Shown: in pieces, positions 7,494 through 15,684 of the stretch | Layout: the number at the start of each line of letters is the position of its first letter | How positions within the stretch are numbered: the first letter of the stretch is position 1 | NCBI RefSeq assembly: GCF_010093125.1 | Contig: NZ_NMZQ01000011.1 | Span: 1 to 64,000, forward strand | DNA from: Veillonella sp. R32 | GTDB taxonomy: Bacteria; Bacillota; Negativicutes; Veillonellales; Veillonellaceae | Direction of reading: 5' to 3' | DNA length: 64,000 bases | The notes under the pieces: generated by a model | Databases searched by the model: none | What the model was told of the DNA's origin: nothing | The model's input: only the letters and a program-made list of their open reading frames with translations | Translations under genes and position numbers: made by a program

Positions 7494-9461
7494 TTAACGT
7501 TTAAAATATACTGTCACTGCATCCCCTATAGGAACACCAGTGCCTGCTGGCTCATCTTGACCAATTGCATAGCCCGTGCCATCAGGTACAAATTGTAAAC
7601 CAGCTTCATGAAGCCAATCCTTCACTTCGCCAGTAGTCCAACCAGTAAAATCCGGCATTATAATCATGCCATCATCCGTTTTAGACACAGCTGGTTTAGC
7701 TGGTCTATGTGCTTCATTCTTACCTTGTAAATCTTTCTCCTTCGTAACAGAAGGGGAGAGCTGAAAATAACGAACGAGCTGACTCATAATATCCTTAAAG
7801 ACTGGCGCCGCGATTTGACCGCCATAATATACGCCATTAGGATCATCAATCACAATAAGGGCCACAAAACGTGGGTCTTCCACAGGGCCCACTCCAACAA
7901 AGGATGCAATGTAACGACCATCTAAATAGCCCCCATGTTCTGCATCTAATTTTTGGGCCGTCCCCGTTTTACCAGCAAAATGGTACCCATCTACGGACGC
8001 TTTATTCCCGCCCCCTTCAGACACTTCTTTTTCAAGCATACCTAAAATGGTCTTTGCCACGTCTTCTGGAATTGGTTGCCCCACTTCTTTAACCTGTTCC
8101 GTTTCTACCGGACTGCCATCAGGATTATTAATACTCTTAATAATATGTGGCATCATCATTTTACCGCCATTAGCAATAGCCCCAAAGGCCTGCACCATCT
8201 GCAAAGGCGTCACAGCCACACTTTGACCAAAGGCCATGGTAGCCAAGTCTAATTGTGATATATCCGCCTCAGGAATTAGCTGACCTTCTGCTTCTCCCGG
8301 TAATTCAATACCCGTTTTCTTGCCGAAACCATAAGCCTTCAAATAGTCCATCATCACAGTTTTACCCGTCGTAATACCTAATTGAGCCATCCCTGTATTA
8401 ATGGAGTACTTCAAAATTTCCAACAATTTAACATGGCCATAGCCTTCCCCATTCCAGTTTTGGATGGTATGACCACTCACATTAATACTGCCTGTATCAT
8501 TATATACCGTATCTACAGACCACTTACCAGAGGCTAAGGCCGCCGAAGCAGTCAAAGGTTTAAAAGTAGAACCTGGTTCATATATATCGATAACCGCCCG
8601 ATTTTTAAAGGAGTTCTCACGGCCTTTTTCATAATGATTCGGATCATAGGTAGGCCGATTAGCCATAGCTAAGATTTCCCCTGTTTTAGGATCCATAATA
8701 ATTATGCTAGCCCCATTTGGTTTCGATTCTGCCATCACTTTATCTAAAGCCCGTTCCGCAATGAACTGTACAGTGGTATCAATGGTCAGCGTAATGCTTC
8801 GTTCTTTTTCTGGTAAAAACTTAGACAATACCGAGCCAAAAATAGCATTCCCATGTTGGTCAGTGGCTACTAATTCCTTGGTAATGCCACCACGAATAAT
8901 ATCATCTTTCGCCATTTCAAGGCCATCTAGCCCTTTATCATCAGTGCCTACAAACCCCAACACTTGAGCTAATAAATTACCATTTGGATAGAACCTGCGA
9001 CTTTCTTCAACAAAGTTTAGACCTTCTAGTTCATTTTCCTTCATCACTTGTGCTAAGGCTTTAGATTTATCAGGATCCATCATTCGGTCTAGCCAAATGA
9101 AAGCGGTATCTTCTTTTAAGCGCTTTTCAATCTCTGGTTCCTTAATGCGCGTATAAGGTGCAATCAAGGTAGCAATCTCTTCTGGCGACTTTTTAATCAT
9201 CTTTGGATCCGCATATAATGACCGAGTCACCATACTCATAGCCAACGGATTGCCATTGCGGTCATAAATCGTACCACGCGGCGACTGTAATTTACGGCTC
9301 GTTTCCACTTGATCTAAATTTTTAGTGTCTAACGTAGTTTTATCGATTACCTGCAACCAAATCAAACGCCCCAACAATACGACTACCGCCACGAACACAA
9401 AGAACATGAGCTTAGATATATTATCACGAAAGGCTATTTTTTCTTCACCTTTAATCATCAA
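7494..9461 (-). CDS. Class B penicillin-binding protein (SpoVD/FtsI type) with PASTA domain
   Basis: Peptidoglycan transpeptidase, 655 residues, anchored by one N-terminal membrane segment (about 16-34). The PBP dimerisation domain (about 55-215) precedes the transpeptidase domain with all three motifs: STFK (serine near 297), SIN (near 353) and KTGT (near 496). One C-terminal PASTA domain (about 600-655: MPDFTGWTTGEVKDWLHEAG) is present, as in SpoVD and Pbp2x, rather than the tail of proteobacterial FtsI. It lies four nt after cca and before folD, outside a dcw cluster, so whether it serves division or another role is open. Confidence 0.92.
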   Translation of the reverse strand: MMIKGEEKIAFRDNISKLMFFVFVAVVVLLGRLIWLQVIDKTTLDTKNLDQVETSRKLQSPRGTIYDRNGNPLAMSMVTRSLYADPKMIKKSPEEIATLIAPYTRIKEPEIEKRLKEDTAFIWLDRMMDPDKSKALAQVMKENELEGLNFVEESRRFYPNGNLLAQVLGFVGTDDKGLDGLEMAKDDIIRGGITKELVATDQHGNAIFGSVLSKFLPEKERSITLTIDTTVQFIAERALDKVMAESKPNGASIIIMDPKTGEILAMANRPTYDPNHYEKGRENSFKNRAVIDIYEPGSTFKPLTASAALASGKWSVDTVYNDTGSINVSGHTIQNWNGEGYGHVKLLEILKYSINTGMAQLGITTGKTVMMDYLKAYGFGKKTGIELPGEAEGQLIPEADISQLDLATMAFGQSVAVTPLQMVQAFGAIANGGKMMMPHIIKSINNPDGSPVETEQVKEVGQPIPEDVAKTILGMLEKEVSEGGGNKASVDGYHFAGKTGTAQKLDAEHGGYLDGRYIASFVGVGPVEDPRFVALIVIDDPNGVYYGGQIAAPVFKDIMSQLVRYFQLSPSVTKEKDLQGKNEAHRPAKPAVSKTDDGMIIMPDFTGWTTGEVKDWLHEAGLQFVPDGTGYAIGQDEPAGTGVPIGDAVTVYFKR

Positions 9462-9464
9462 TGG

Positions 9465-10937
9465 TTATAACTCCTTATGCGCTTTTCGAGCCAACTTACG
9501 CTCTGCCGCCGCCAATAAAGCGGCTGGCTCATTCGCCACTTGACCACTGCGCACCTGAACTAATAATTCCTGCAAAATTGTACCTGTTTGAGCCCCTAGT
9601 AGTGCTGGTAGCTCTGGTCCATACGCTAAATCACGAGTATGAATTGGCATAGACTCTGTAATGTGGGCCAAACAATCACCAAACGCTAATGTGCCGTCCG
9701 TACTACTATAAGGGCGACCACAACCAATAACATCAGCGGCACACACTTCCGCCATTTGAAGCACGGCTTCTTTTAATTCACTACTTTTACGGAAGGTGCC
9801 ACTTTGTGCTTCTTTACGCATCCATTTCCAAGGATCCGCTTCTTCATTATTCACAAAGTAGTGAAACCGCATGTGACTACTAACTAACCAAGTCACGCGA
9901 CTCACAAGACTCTTAGGATACTGCAAGCGAGTTAAGATAACCTCCGCCATCTCAGCGCCTGCTTTATCATGACCACGGTCAGTAATCCGGCCTTTATTAA
10001 AACCGCGAATTCCCTCTTCGCCCTTGGCAACATCATGAAGCAAAGCAGCCCAGCGTAGCGTCAAATCGGGCCGCGTCGCCTGCACCACCGCTAACGTATG
10101 AACCCAACCATCGTAAGCATGAAACTCTGGCTGTTGTGGCAAGCCCACTAAATGATGAAGTTCCGGTAAAATAGGCACTTCGTGATACACACCATCCACT
10201 AATACGCGACACGAGCAATCTCCTAGACCTGACTGCACCAAAACATCGAGGCCTTTAGCTACCGCAGGCGTTAATAACAAGCCATCCAGTTCTTGACGTA
10301 CTCGTTCTAAAGATAACCCTTTAACTCGTTCAAAACTAGATGCCATCCCTTCCAAGAGAGTGCGATGTGGTAAAAAATCAAGTTTGCCTACAAATCGACA
10401 AGCTCGAAATAAGCGAAGCGCATCTTCTTGAAAGCGCGCCGTCGCTTCACCGATAGTTCGCAAGGTGCGATTTTTCAAATCATCTAAACCACCCACTAGG
10501 TCTACTACTTCACCACTTCGGCTCATAGCCATACCATTAACAGTAAAATCCCGGCGCTGCACATCCTCTACTAATGAATCTGCATATACCACTTCTTCAG
10601 GGCGATGACTGTCAGCACCATATCGCTCTTTGCGATAAGTAGCCACCTCATAGGACCCTTCGGGGACAGTCACTACCACTACGCCAAAGGATTTACCAAC
10701 TACGCCCGTTGTCGTATAGCCTGCCTTAGCCATAATGGCCATAATCTCATCAGGTCTTGCCTGCGTTACAATATCATAATCATGAGGTTCTTTCTGGAGC
10801 AATAGATCACGAACGGCCCCACCGATTACATAAGCTTCAAACCCAGCTGTTGTCAAAGTCTCTAAAATACGAGCTGCCCCTGCCCAAACAGGGCCACTAG
10901 GCTGTAATATTCGCTTTGACCGTGTAAACCATTTCAT
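9465..10937 (-). CDS. cca: CCA tRNA nucleotidyltransferase with HD domain
   Basis: Class II nucleotidyltransferase adding CCA to tRNA 3' ends. 490 residues. The catalytic head has GGAVRD (39-44) and DYD (53-55), then RRDFTVNGMAM (near 130) and the neck motif EDALRLFRACRF (near 166). An HD phosphohydrolase domain follows (LLHDVAKG near 300), as in bacterial Cca. The window tRNAs already encode CCA, so repair is the likely role. First gene of the seven-gene operon ending near 3790, behind an extended -10 promoter. Confidence 0.93.
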   Translation of the reverse strand: MKWFTRSKRILQPSGPVWAGAARILETLTTAGFEAYVIGGAVRDLLLQKEPHDYDIVTQARPDEIMAIMAKAGYTTTGVVGKSFGVVVVTVPEGSYEVATYRKERYGADSHRPEEVVYADSLVEDVQRRDFTVNGMAMSRSGEVVDLVGGLDDLKNRTLRTIGEATARFQEDALRLFRACRFVGKLDFLPHRTLLEGMASSFERVKGLSLERVRQELDGLLLTPAVAKGLDVLVQSGLGDCSCRVLVDGVYHEVPILPELHHLVGLPQQPEFHAYDGWVHTLAVVQATRPDLTLRWAALLHDVAKGEEGIRGFNKGRITDRGHDKAGAEMAEVILTRLQYPKSLVSRVTWLVSSHMRFHYFVNNEEADPWKWMRKEAQSGTFRKSSELKEAVLQMAEVCAADVIGCGRPYSSTDGTLAFGDCLAHITESMPIHTRDLAYGPELPALLGAQTGTILQELLVQVRSGQVANEPAALLAAAERKLARKAHKEL

Positions 10938-10964
10938 CCTTACTCACCTCTCTCATAATAGTTT

Positions 10965-10973
10965 ATTATAGCA
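10965..10973 (-). promoter_or_regulatory. Extended -10 promoter of the cca operon
   Basis: Minus strand reads TGCTATAAT, a perfect extended -10, about 28 nt upstream of the cca start. No good -35 at 17 nt, as usual for extended -10 promoters. Confidence 0.55.
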
Positions 10974-11052
10974 TACACCTTGACCAAATTCATCCTTTAG
11001 CATCTGGCAATTTCACAGAAATCAAAGCCCCGCTAATATCAAATTAGCATAT

Positions 11053-11090
11053 AAAAAATGCATCTTCACAAGTTTCCTTGTAAAGATGCA
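11053..11090 (-). terminator. Terminator of sdaAB-sdaAA
   Basis: Fourteen-bp stem (11059-11072 with 11077-11090, one mismatch), then six T on the minus strand, just past the sdaAA stop. Confidence 0.88.
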
Positions 11091-11095
11091 TTCAC

Positions 11096-11968
11096 TTACA
11101 TATCTCGTAACTGAGCCGCAATACGACGACCTGTTTCAGTCGTAGCTAACCCGCCCTCACTAGTTTCACGGAGCGTACTTGGTAACGCGCGACCAATACG
11201 ATTCATAGCGTCAATTACTTCATCCACTGGAATCTGACTGATTAAACCAGCCATAGCCATCTCAGCTGCACTGAAAGCATGTACAGCATAAACACCATTA
11301 CGCTTTACGCAAGGTACTTCTACCAGCCCCGCCACAGGGTCACATACAAGCCCTAATACATTTTTCAAACATAAAGCTACAGCATTCATTACCTGCTTTG
11401 TATTGCCTTCTAGCATAGCTACAATAGCACCTGCCGCCATCGCTGCAGCGGAACCAACTTCAGCCTGGCAACCACCTACAGCACCAGCTACACAAGCCTG
11501 GTTAGTAATTACATTACCAATACCAGCGCCTGTAAAGAAACCACGCAAGAACGCTGCATCATCCATTTCAAATTCTTCCCCTACAGCGCACATACAACCT
11601 GGCATAACCCCGCAAGAACCAGCTGTTGGACAAGCTACTACGCGGAACATTTTAGCATTCGCTTCATTAACCGCAATGGCATAAGTCAACGCTTTATAAG
11701 CAACCGGACTCAATAAACGAGGGGTATGCTCTAATAAAATATGAGCCTGACCACCAGACATACCACTGAGAGTACGTTTTCGGTCTTCTATACCATTTAC
11801 CACTGAATCTTTAAAAATTTGTACCCGGCGAAGGGCTTCCCCTTCAATAGCTTCCCGTGATTCGCCCGTCGCTTCCATTTCAGCGCGAATTACAATTTCC
11901 CACACTGGCAACTCATGAGTTTCGCTGAGATGCATCAAGTCCGCTAGTGTTTCATATAAATAACTCAT
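11096..11968 (-). CDS. sdaAA: L-serine dehydratase, iron-sulfur, alpha subunit
   Basis: Catalytic subunit that deaminates L-serine to pyruvate and ammonia using a [4Fe-4S] cluster. 290 residues, normal for the split enzyme. Cluster-binding segment ACPTAGSCGVMPGCM lies near residue 112, and VCDPVAGLVEVPC near 210. Its start overlaps the sdaAB stop by four nt (ATGA), so the subunits are coupled. It would supply pyruvate beside the lactate and malate pathways encoded in this window. Confidence 0.96.
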   Translation of the reverse strand: MSYLYETLADLMHLSETHELPVWEIVIRAEMEATGESREAIEGEALRRVQIFKDSVVNGIEDRKRTLSGMSGGQAHILLEHTPRLLSPVAYKALTYAIAVNEANAKMFRVVACPTAGSCGVMPGCMCAVGEEFEMDDAAFLRGFFTGAGIGNVITNQACVAGAVGGCQAEVGSAAAMAAGAIVAMLEGNTKQVMNAVALCLKNVLGLVCDPVAGLVEVPCVKRNGVYAVHAFSAAEMAMAGLISQIPVDEVIDAMNRIGRALPSTLRETSEGGLATTETGRRIAAQLRDM

Positions 11969-12645
11969 TCTGTTACCGCCTTTTCCAATGGTTCAAAATA
12001 CATCACCGAAGAAATATCTTTATTCTTCTGAATTTCACTCATTACACACGCTTCCACCGGCGAGTCTGTATTAATCAACATAACCGCTTCACAGTGTTTA
12101 CGTTTACGGAATACTTTCATAGTCGAAATATTAACAGCGGCCCGCCCTAATAGGCTGGTTACTGCCGCAATCACCCCTGGGCAATCATGATGGAATGTTA
12201 AAATGGTGTAATCTTCCCCTGAAATTTCCACATCTAACGAATTTACATTAGTCACCAAAATACGGCCGCCCCCTAGAGAACGCCCTACGATGGTCATATG
12301 ATAATCATCTTTACCATATAAATCAAAACGGACTTCATTAGGATGACCACCTTCTTCGGCAGATTCAATAAACTGATACTGTAAATTTCCTTTAGCTGCC
12401 GCTTTAAAAGCATCACGAATACGTTCATCTTCTGCATCAAAGCCCAATAAACCACCAATCAAAGCACGGTCTGTACCATGACCTTTATAGGTTTTAGCAA
12501 AGGATCCAAATAATGTTAAATCTACGCGTTCAATATGTTCCTTAAAAATATAACGCGCCATTTTGCCCAATCGCGCAGCCCCCGCGGTGTGCGAACTGGA
12601 TGGACCAATCATCACTGGCCCGATAATCTCAAAAACACTGCTCAT
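11965..12645 (-). CDS. sdaAB: L-serine dehydratase, iron-sulfur, beta subunit
   Basis: Partner of SdaAA. 226 residues. The N-terminal half has the family segment IGPSSSHTAGAARLG (about 13-27) and the C-terminal part (about 150-220) is an ACT domain (YTILTFHHDCPGVIAAVTSLLG) that binds serine as regulator in related enzymes. Start has AGGAGG seven nt upstream. A 12-bp palindrome sits immediately upstream of that site and an extended -10 promoter 91 nt upstream of the start. Confidence 0.95.
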   Translation of the reverse strand: MSSVFEIIGPVMIGPSSSHTAGAARLGKMARYIFKEHIERVDLTLFGSFAKTYKGHGTDRALIGGLLGFDAEDERIRDAFKAAAKGNLQYQFIESAEEGGHPNEVRFDLYGKDDYHMTIVGRSLGGGRILVTNVNSLDVEISGEDYTILTFHHDCPGVIAAVTSLLGRAAVNISTMKVFRKRKHCEAVMLINTDSPVEACVMSEIQKNKDISSVMYFEPLEKAVTE

Positions 12646-12658
12646 TATGTCCTCCTAC

Positions 12659-12672
12659 AGAAAACGTTTTCA
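12659..12672. promoter_or_regulatory. cre-like palindrome in the sdaAB leader
   Basis: GAAAACGTTTTC is a perfect 12-bp palindrome (12660-12671). Extended to 14 bp, the minus strand reads TGAAAACGTTTTCT, one base off the Firmicute cre consensus for CcpA/LacI-family regulators. It lies downstream of the promoter, directly before the ribosome binding site, a roadblock position. Confidence 0.5.
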
Positions 12673-12735
12673 CGCCGTCACAAGGCTTTTTCTTCTATAG
12701 TATATATCGCAAAGCCGCGGCTCACCTTAATTCGT

Positions 12736-12744
12736 ATTATACCA
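12736..12744 (-). promoter_or_regulatory. Extended -10 promoter of sdaAB
   Basis: Minus strand reads TGGTATAAT, 91 nt upstream of the sdaAB start. It fits a TGnTATAAT extended -10 element and leaves a leader of about 85 nt. Confidence 0.55.
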
Positions 12745-12891
12745 CAGATTGTTTTTACAGAATAGACAACTCTATACTTTTTATGCATGTCATATTTATT
12801 TCGTTCTCAATTTCCCTGTAAACCGCCTATTCATAGCCTATGCAGAGTATCCCGTATAGACAAACAAGTTGAAAATGTCTATGCAAAATAC

Positions 12892-12920
12892 AAAAATAAC
12901 CCCCTCCTAGGAGGGGGTTA
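12892..12920 (-). terminator. Terminator downstream of hcp
   Basis: Perfect 24-nt palindrome (12897-12920, core TAACCCCCTCCT and its complement), followed on the minus strand by five T. It lies 90 nt past the hcp stop. The rest of the 364-nt hcp-sdaAB gap shows only the sdaAB promoter and operator. Confidence 0.82.
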
Positions 12921-13009
12921 CTATGCGTTTATTTGTTTTTGTTATCCTTTAGCCAGCTAATGGACTACAATCTTACAAAATCGATTGACAATTAGCCTAT
13001 TCTAACACA

Positions 13010-14581
13010 TTAATTATTGCCTAAAATAGCTTTCATATCCGCTTCTGGTGTAGTAATTGGATGTAATTGGAATTTTTCAACCAAAATACCCAATACATTG
13101 CTGGATAAGAATTTAGGTAAAGTAGGTCCAATATAGATATTGCGGATACCTAAAGCTAATAAGGTTAACAAGATACATACCGCTTTTTGTTCGTACCAAG
13201 ACAATACTAAAGTTAATGGAAGATCATTTACATCGCATTCAAAAGCACCAGCTAAGGCTACGGCTACTTGAATAGCAGAGTAAGCATCATTACATTGGCC
13301 CATATCAAGCATTCGAGGAATGCCGCCGATTTCACCAATTTCAAGATCGTTGAATCGATATTTACCACAAGCTAAGGTAAGAACAACGGTATCTTTTGGT
13401 GTTTGTTTTACAAATTCAGTATAGTAGTTACGGCCTACTTTAGCACCATCGCAACCACCTACTAAGAAGAAGTGTTTAATAGCGCCTGCTTTAACAGCAT
13501 CAATCACTTTATCAGCAATGCTAAGCACTGTACCATGACCGAAACCAGTGGTTACTTCATGACCGCCATTAATACCAGTAAATTCTTGAGGTTCTGTATA
13601 ACCGCCAAGTTCTAATGCTTTTTCAATAACAGCTGTGAAATCTTTAGTGCCATCTTCATTAGCCTCTACGTGTTTAAGACCTGGGAAACCAACCATGTCT
13701 GTAGTGAAAATATTATCTTCATACGTTTTACGAGGTGGCATTAAGCAGTTAGTCGTGAATAAGAACGCACCTGGTACGCCATCAAATTCATTCTGTTGGT
13801 TCTGCCAAGCAGTACCAAAGTTACCTTTTAAGTGTGCATATTTTTTAAGTTCAGGATATGCATGGCAAGGTAACATTTCACCATGCGTATAAATATTAAC
13901 GCCTTTACCTTCAGATTGTTCTAATAACATTTTAAGATCATGTAAATCATGACCAGTTACTACGATGAAAGGACCTGGTTCTACTGTTAAAGGCACTTTG
14001 GTAGGTACTGGCGTACCATAGCTTTCTGTATTAGCTGAATCAAGAAGGGCCATACATTTCAAGTTCACATGACCAAATTCCATCAATAAAGCTAACCATT
14101 CATCAGCACTGTGATCTTTAGCAAATTCTACAAGACCTTTTACAAACCAAGCATCTACTTCAGCATCATCATAGCCTAATACCGATGCATGCCAAGCATA
14201 CGCTGCCATACCGCGCATGCCAAGGAGTAAGGTAGAACGCAAGGAAATGATATCTTCTTCCCCTACCCAAAGAGCTTCCCAATCAAAATCTTGAGCACTT
14301 GCATCAATAGCAGTGCGAGCCGCTTCTACACGATTAATGAACTCTTGTACACGTTCTTCGTCAAAGTTAACGTTTGTTACACACATGAACAAGCCTTGTT
14401 TTAATAATTGATATTCTTTAGCAGATGCGCCTTTTGCATCACAAGCACGTGCTAACCCAATCAAAGCGGATGTCAATTCATCCTGTTTGTTTGCTACTGG
14501 CGCGGTTTTACCACATACGCCTTGTACGGTACAACCACCTGGATTTGCAGACTGTTCACACTGGAAACAAAACATACTCAT
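13010..14581 (-). CDS. hcp: Hydroxylamine reductase / hybrid cluster protein
   Basis: Iron-sulfur protein with a hybrid Fe-S-O cluster, acting in nitric oxide/hydroxylamine detoxification and S-nitrosylation in anaerobes. 523 residues. N-terminal cluster cysteines Cys5, Cys8, Cys17 and Cys23 (CFQC...GGCTVQGVCG) have the strict-anaerobe spacing. Hybrid-cluster segments include FGHG (near 343), GGCDGAKVGRNYY (near 373) and LACGKYRFN (near 400). It is divergent from a Crp/Fnr regulator, with a long palindrome between, strongly suggesting nitrosative-stress control. Confidence 0.96.
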   Translation of the reverse strand: MSMFCFQCEQSANPGGCTVQGVCGKTAPVANKQDELTSALIGLARACDAKGASAKEYQLLKQGLFMCVTNVNFDEERVQEFINRVEAARTAIDASAQDFDWEALWVGEEDIISLRSTLLLGMRGMAAYAWHASVLGYDDAEVDAWFVKGLVEFAKDHSADEWLALLMEFGHVNLKCMALLDSANTESYGTPVPTKVPLTVEPGPFIVVTGHDLHDLKMLLEQSEGKGVNIYTHGEMLPCHAYPELKKYAHLKGNFGTAWQNQQNEFDGVPGAFLFTTNCLMPPRKTYEDNIFTTDMVGFPGLKHVEANEDGTKDFTAVIEKALELGGYTEPQEFTGINGGHEVTTGFGHGTVLSIADKVIDAVKAGAIKHFFLVGGCDGAKVGRNYYTEFVKQTPKDTVVLTLACGKYRFNDLEIGEIGGIPRMLDMGQCNDAYSAIQVAVALAGAFECDVNDLPLTLVLSWYEQKAVCILLTLLALGIRNIYIGPTLPKFLSSNVLGILVEKFQLHPITTPEADMKAILGNN

Positions 14582-14706
14582 ATTAGCCTCCTTCTTCGGG
14601 ACTCACCCGATACGACACTTTCTTATCCTATTAAGAATAGTCTAACCATATACATCACTTGCTGTACTACCTTGAAAATATAACCATATGCAAGTTGTTT
14701 ATTTGT

Positions 14707-14738
14707 AACTACAAGTAAAGTATATTATACTTGTAGTT
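14707..14738. promoter_or_regulatory. Palindromic operator between hcp and Crp/Fnr gene
   Basis: Perfect 11-bp inverted repeat AACTACAAGTA ... TACTTGTAGTT (14707-14717 and 14728-14738) around a 10-nt AT-rich centre. It overlaps a plus-strand promoter (TTGTAA at 14703-14708, 17 nt, TATACT at 14726-14731), so it is well placed to control the divergent genes. Confidence 0.65.
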
Positions 14739-14792
14739 GAAAAACGGTAGCTATGGCAACATTTACAAAAATTTTATCTTAAGGAGGCTTCT

Positions 14793-15509
14793 ATGAGTAT
14801 CGGATTATCTAATAATACTATTTCCCTACATTTAACAACATTAAGTAGTAGCGCCTTATTTCGTCATATAGGAGAAGAACAATTGCGATTGTTCTTAAGC
14901 TCCCCTGACTTGACCATCAAGTCCTTCAAAAAGAATAGTTTTATCGCCATTGCCGGCGAACCTATGGAGGGCATGGGCTTATTGTTATCAGGTCGTGCTC
15001 ATTTAACCCGTGAAAACGTACTCGGCCAGCGCACCATCATGACCGAGCTTACCCCCTCTGCCATGTTTGGCGAAGCGTTACTGTTTACCGATATGCCGAA
15101 TTGGCCTGCCACTATCCAAACTACTAAAGATAGCGAAGTTTTGTTTTTACCAAAATCGGCTTTCACTAATTCCTTTAATCATTGTGATACTTGTCAAAAG
15201 CAAATTCTTACTAATTTGCTACACGACATGTCTGAAAAGGCATTGGCCCTAACCCGTAAGGTTCACTACCTATCCTTAAAAGGCATGCGCGAACGGATTT
15301 TCGCCTACTTTGATGATTTATATCGCCGACAAAAACAAAATCCCATTAGCTTACCTCACAACCGACAAGAAATGGCCGATGTACTCAATGTATCCCGTAC
15401 ATCACTAAGTCGTGAATTAGGACGTTTGCAAGATGAAGCGATTATCGAATTTGAAGGCAAAAAAGTAAAACTACTGGACTTATCTGCTATTAGCGAATAC
15501 AGTTTCTAA
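14793..15509 (+). CDS. Crp/Fnr-family regulator, probably HcpR-like
   Basis: 238 residues: N-terminal cyclic-nucleotide-binding-like domain (about 20-140, with GEPMEGMGLLLSGRA and FGEALLF) and a C-terminal winged helix (about 165-225, recognition helix near NRQEMADVLNVSRTSLSRELGRL). Cysteines CDTC at about 131-134 could hold a cofactor but are not the Fnr cluster pattern. Adjacent and divergent to hcp, as HcpR regulators of anaerobes are; these respond to nitric oxide/nitrite via haem. Start preceded by AAGGAGG. Functional name is inferred from context. Confidence 0.85.
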   Translation: MSIGLSNNTISLHLTTLSSSALFRHIGEEQLRLFLSSPDLTIKSFKKNSFIAIAGEPMEGMGLLLSGRAHLTRENVLGQRTIMTELTPSAMFGEALLFTDMPNWPATIQTTKDSEVLFLPKSAFTNSFNHCDTCQKQILTNLLHDMSEKALALTRKVHYLSLKGMRERIFAYFDDLYRRQKQNPISLPHNRQEMADVLNVSRTSLSRELGRLQDEAIIEFEGKKVKLLDLSAISEYSF

Positions 15510-15591
15510 CCTTCTCAAGCAAAACCCGCCCTAGCCCCAATTTACAAAATAGGGTTGTAAGACAAAATACAAATTTTCTCACCCCATATTA

Positions 15592-15636
15592 AAATCCCTT
15601 GTCACTAGCCGACTCTCAGCTAATGACAAGGGATTT
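15592..15636. terminator. Bidirectional terminator
   Basis: Eighteen-bp stem with one mismatch (15592-15609 with 15619-15636), A-rich on one side and T-rich on the other, between the convergent Crp/Fnr gene and the 517-residue protein gene. Confidence 0.85.
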
Positions 15637-15684
15637 CTTCTATGGAGGAGGTAGCACCTACCTTCTTACCTATATTCTGTTATC

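Noticed and set aside
3848-10937. BREX defence locus
   Set aside because: Only one BrxF-like gene; the rest of the operon is housekeeping and no methylase, PglZ or BrxC is present.
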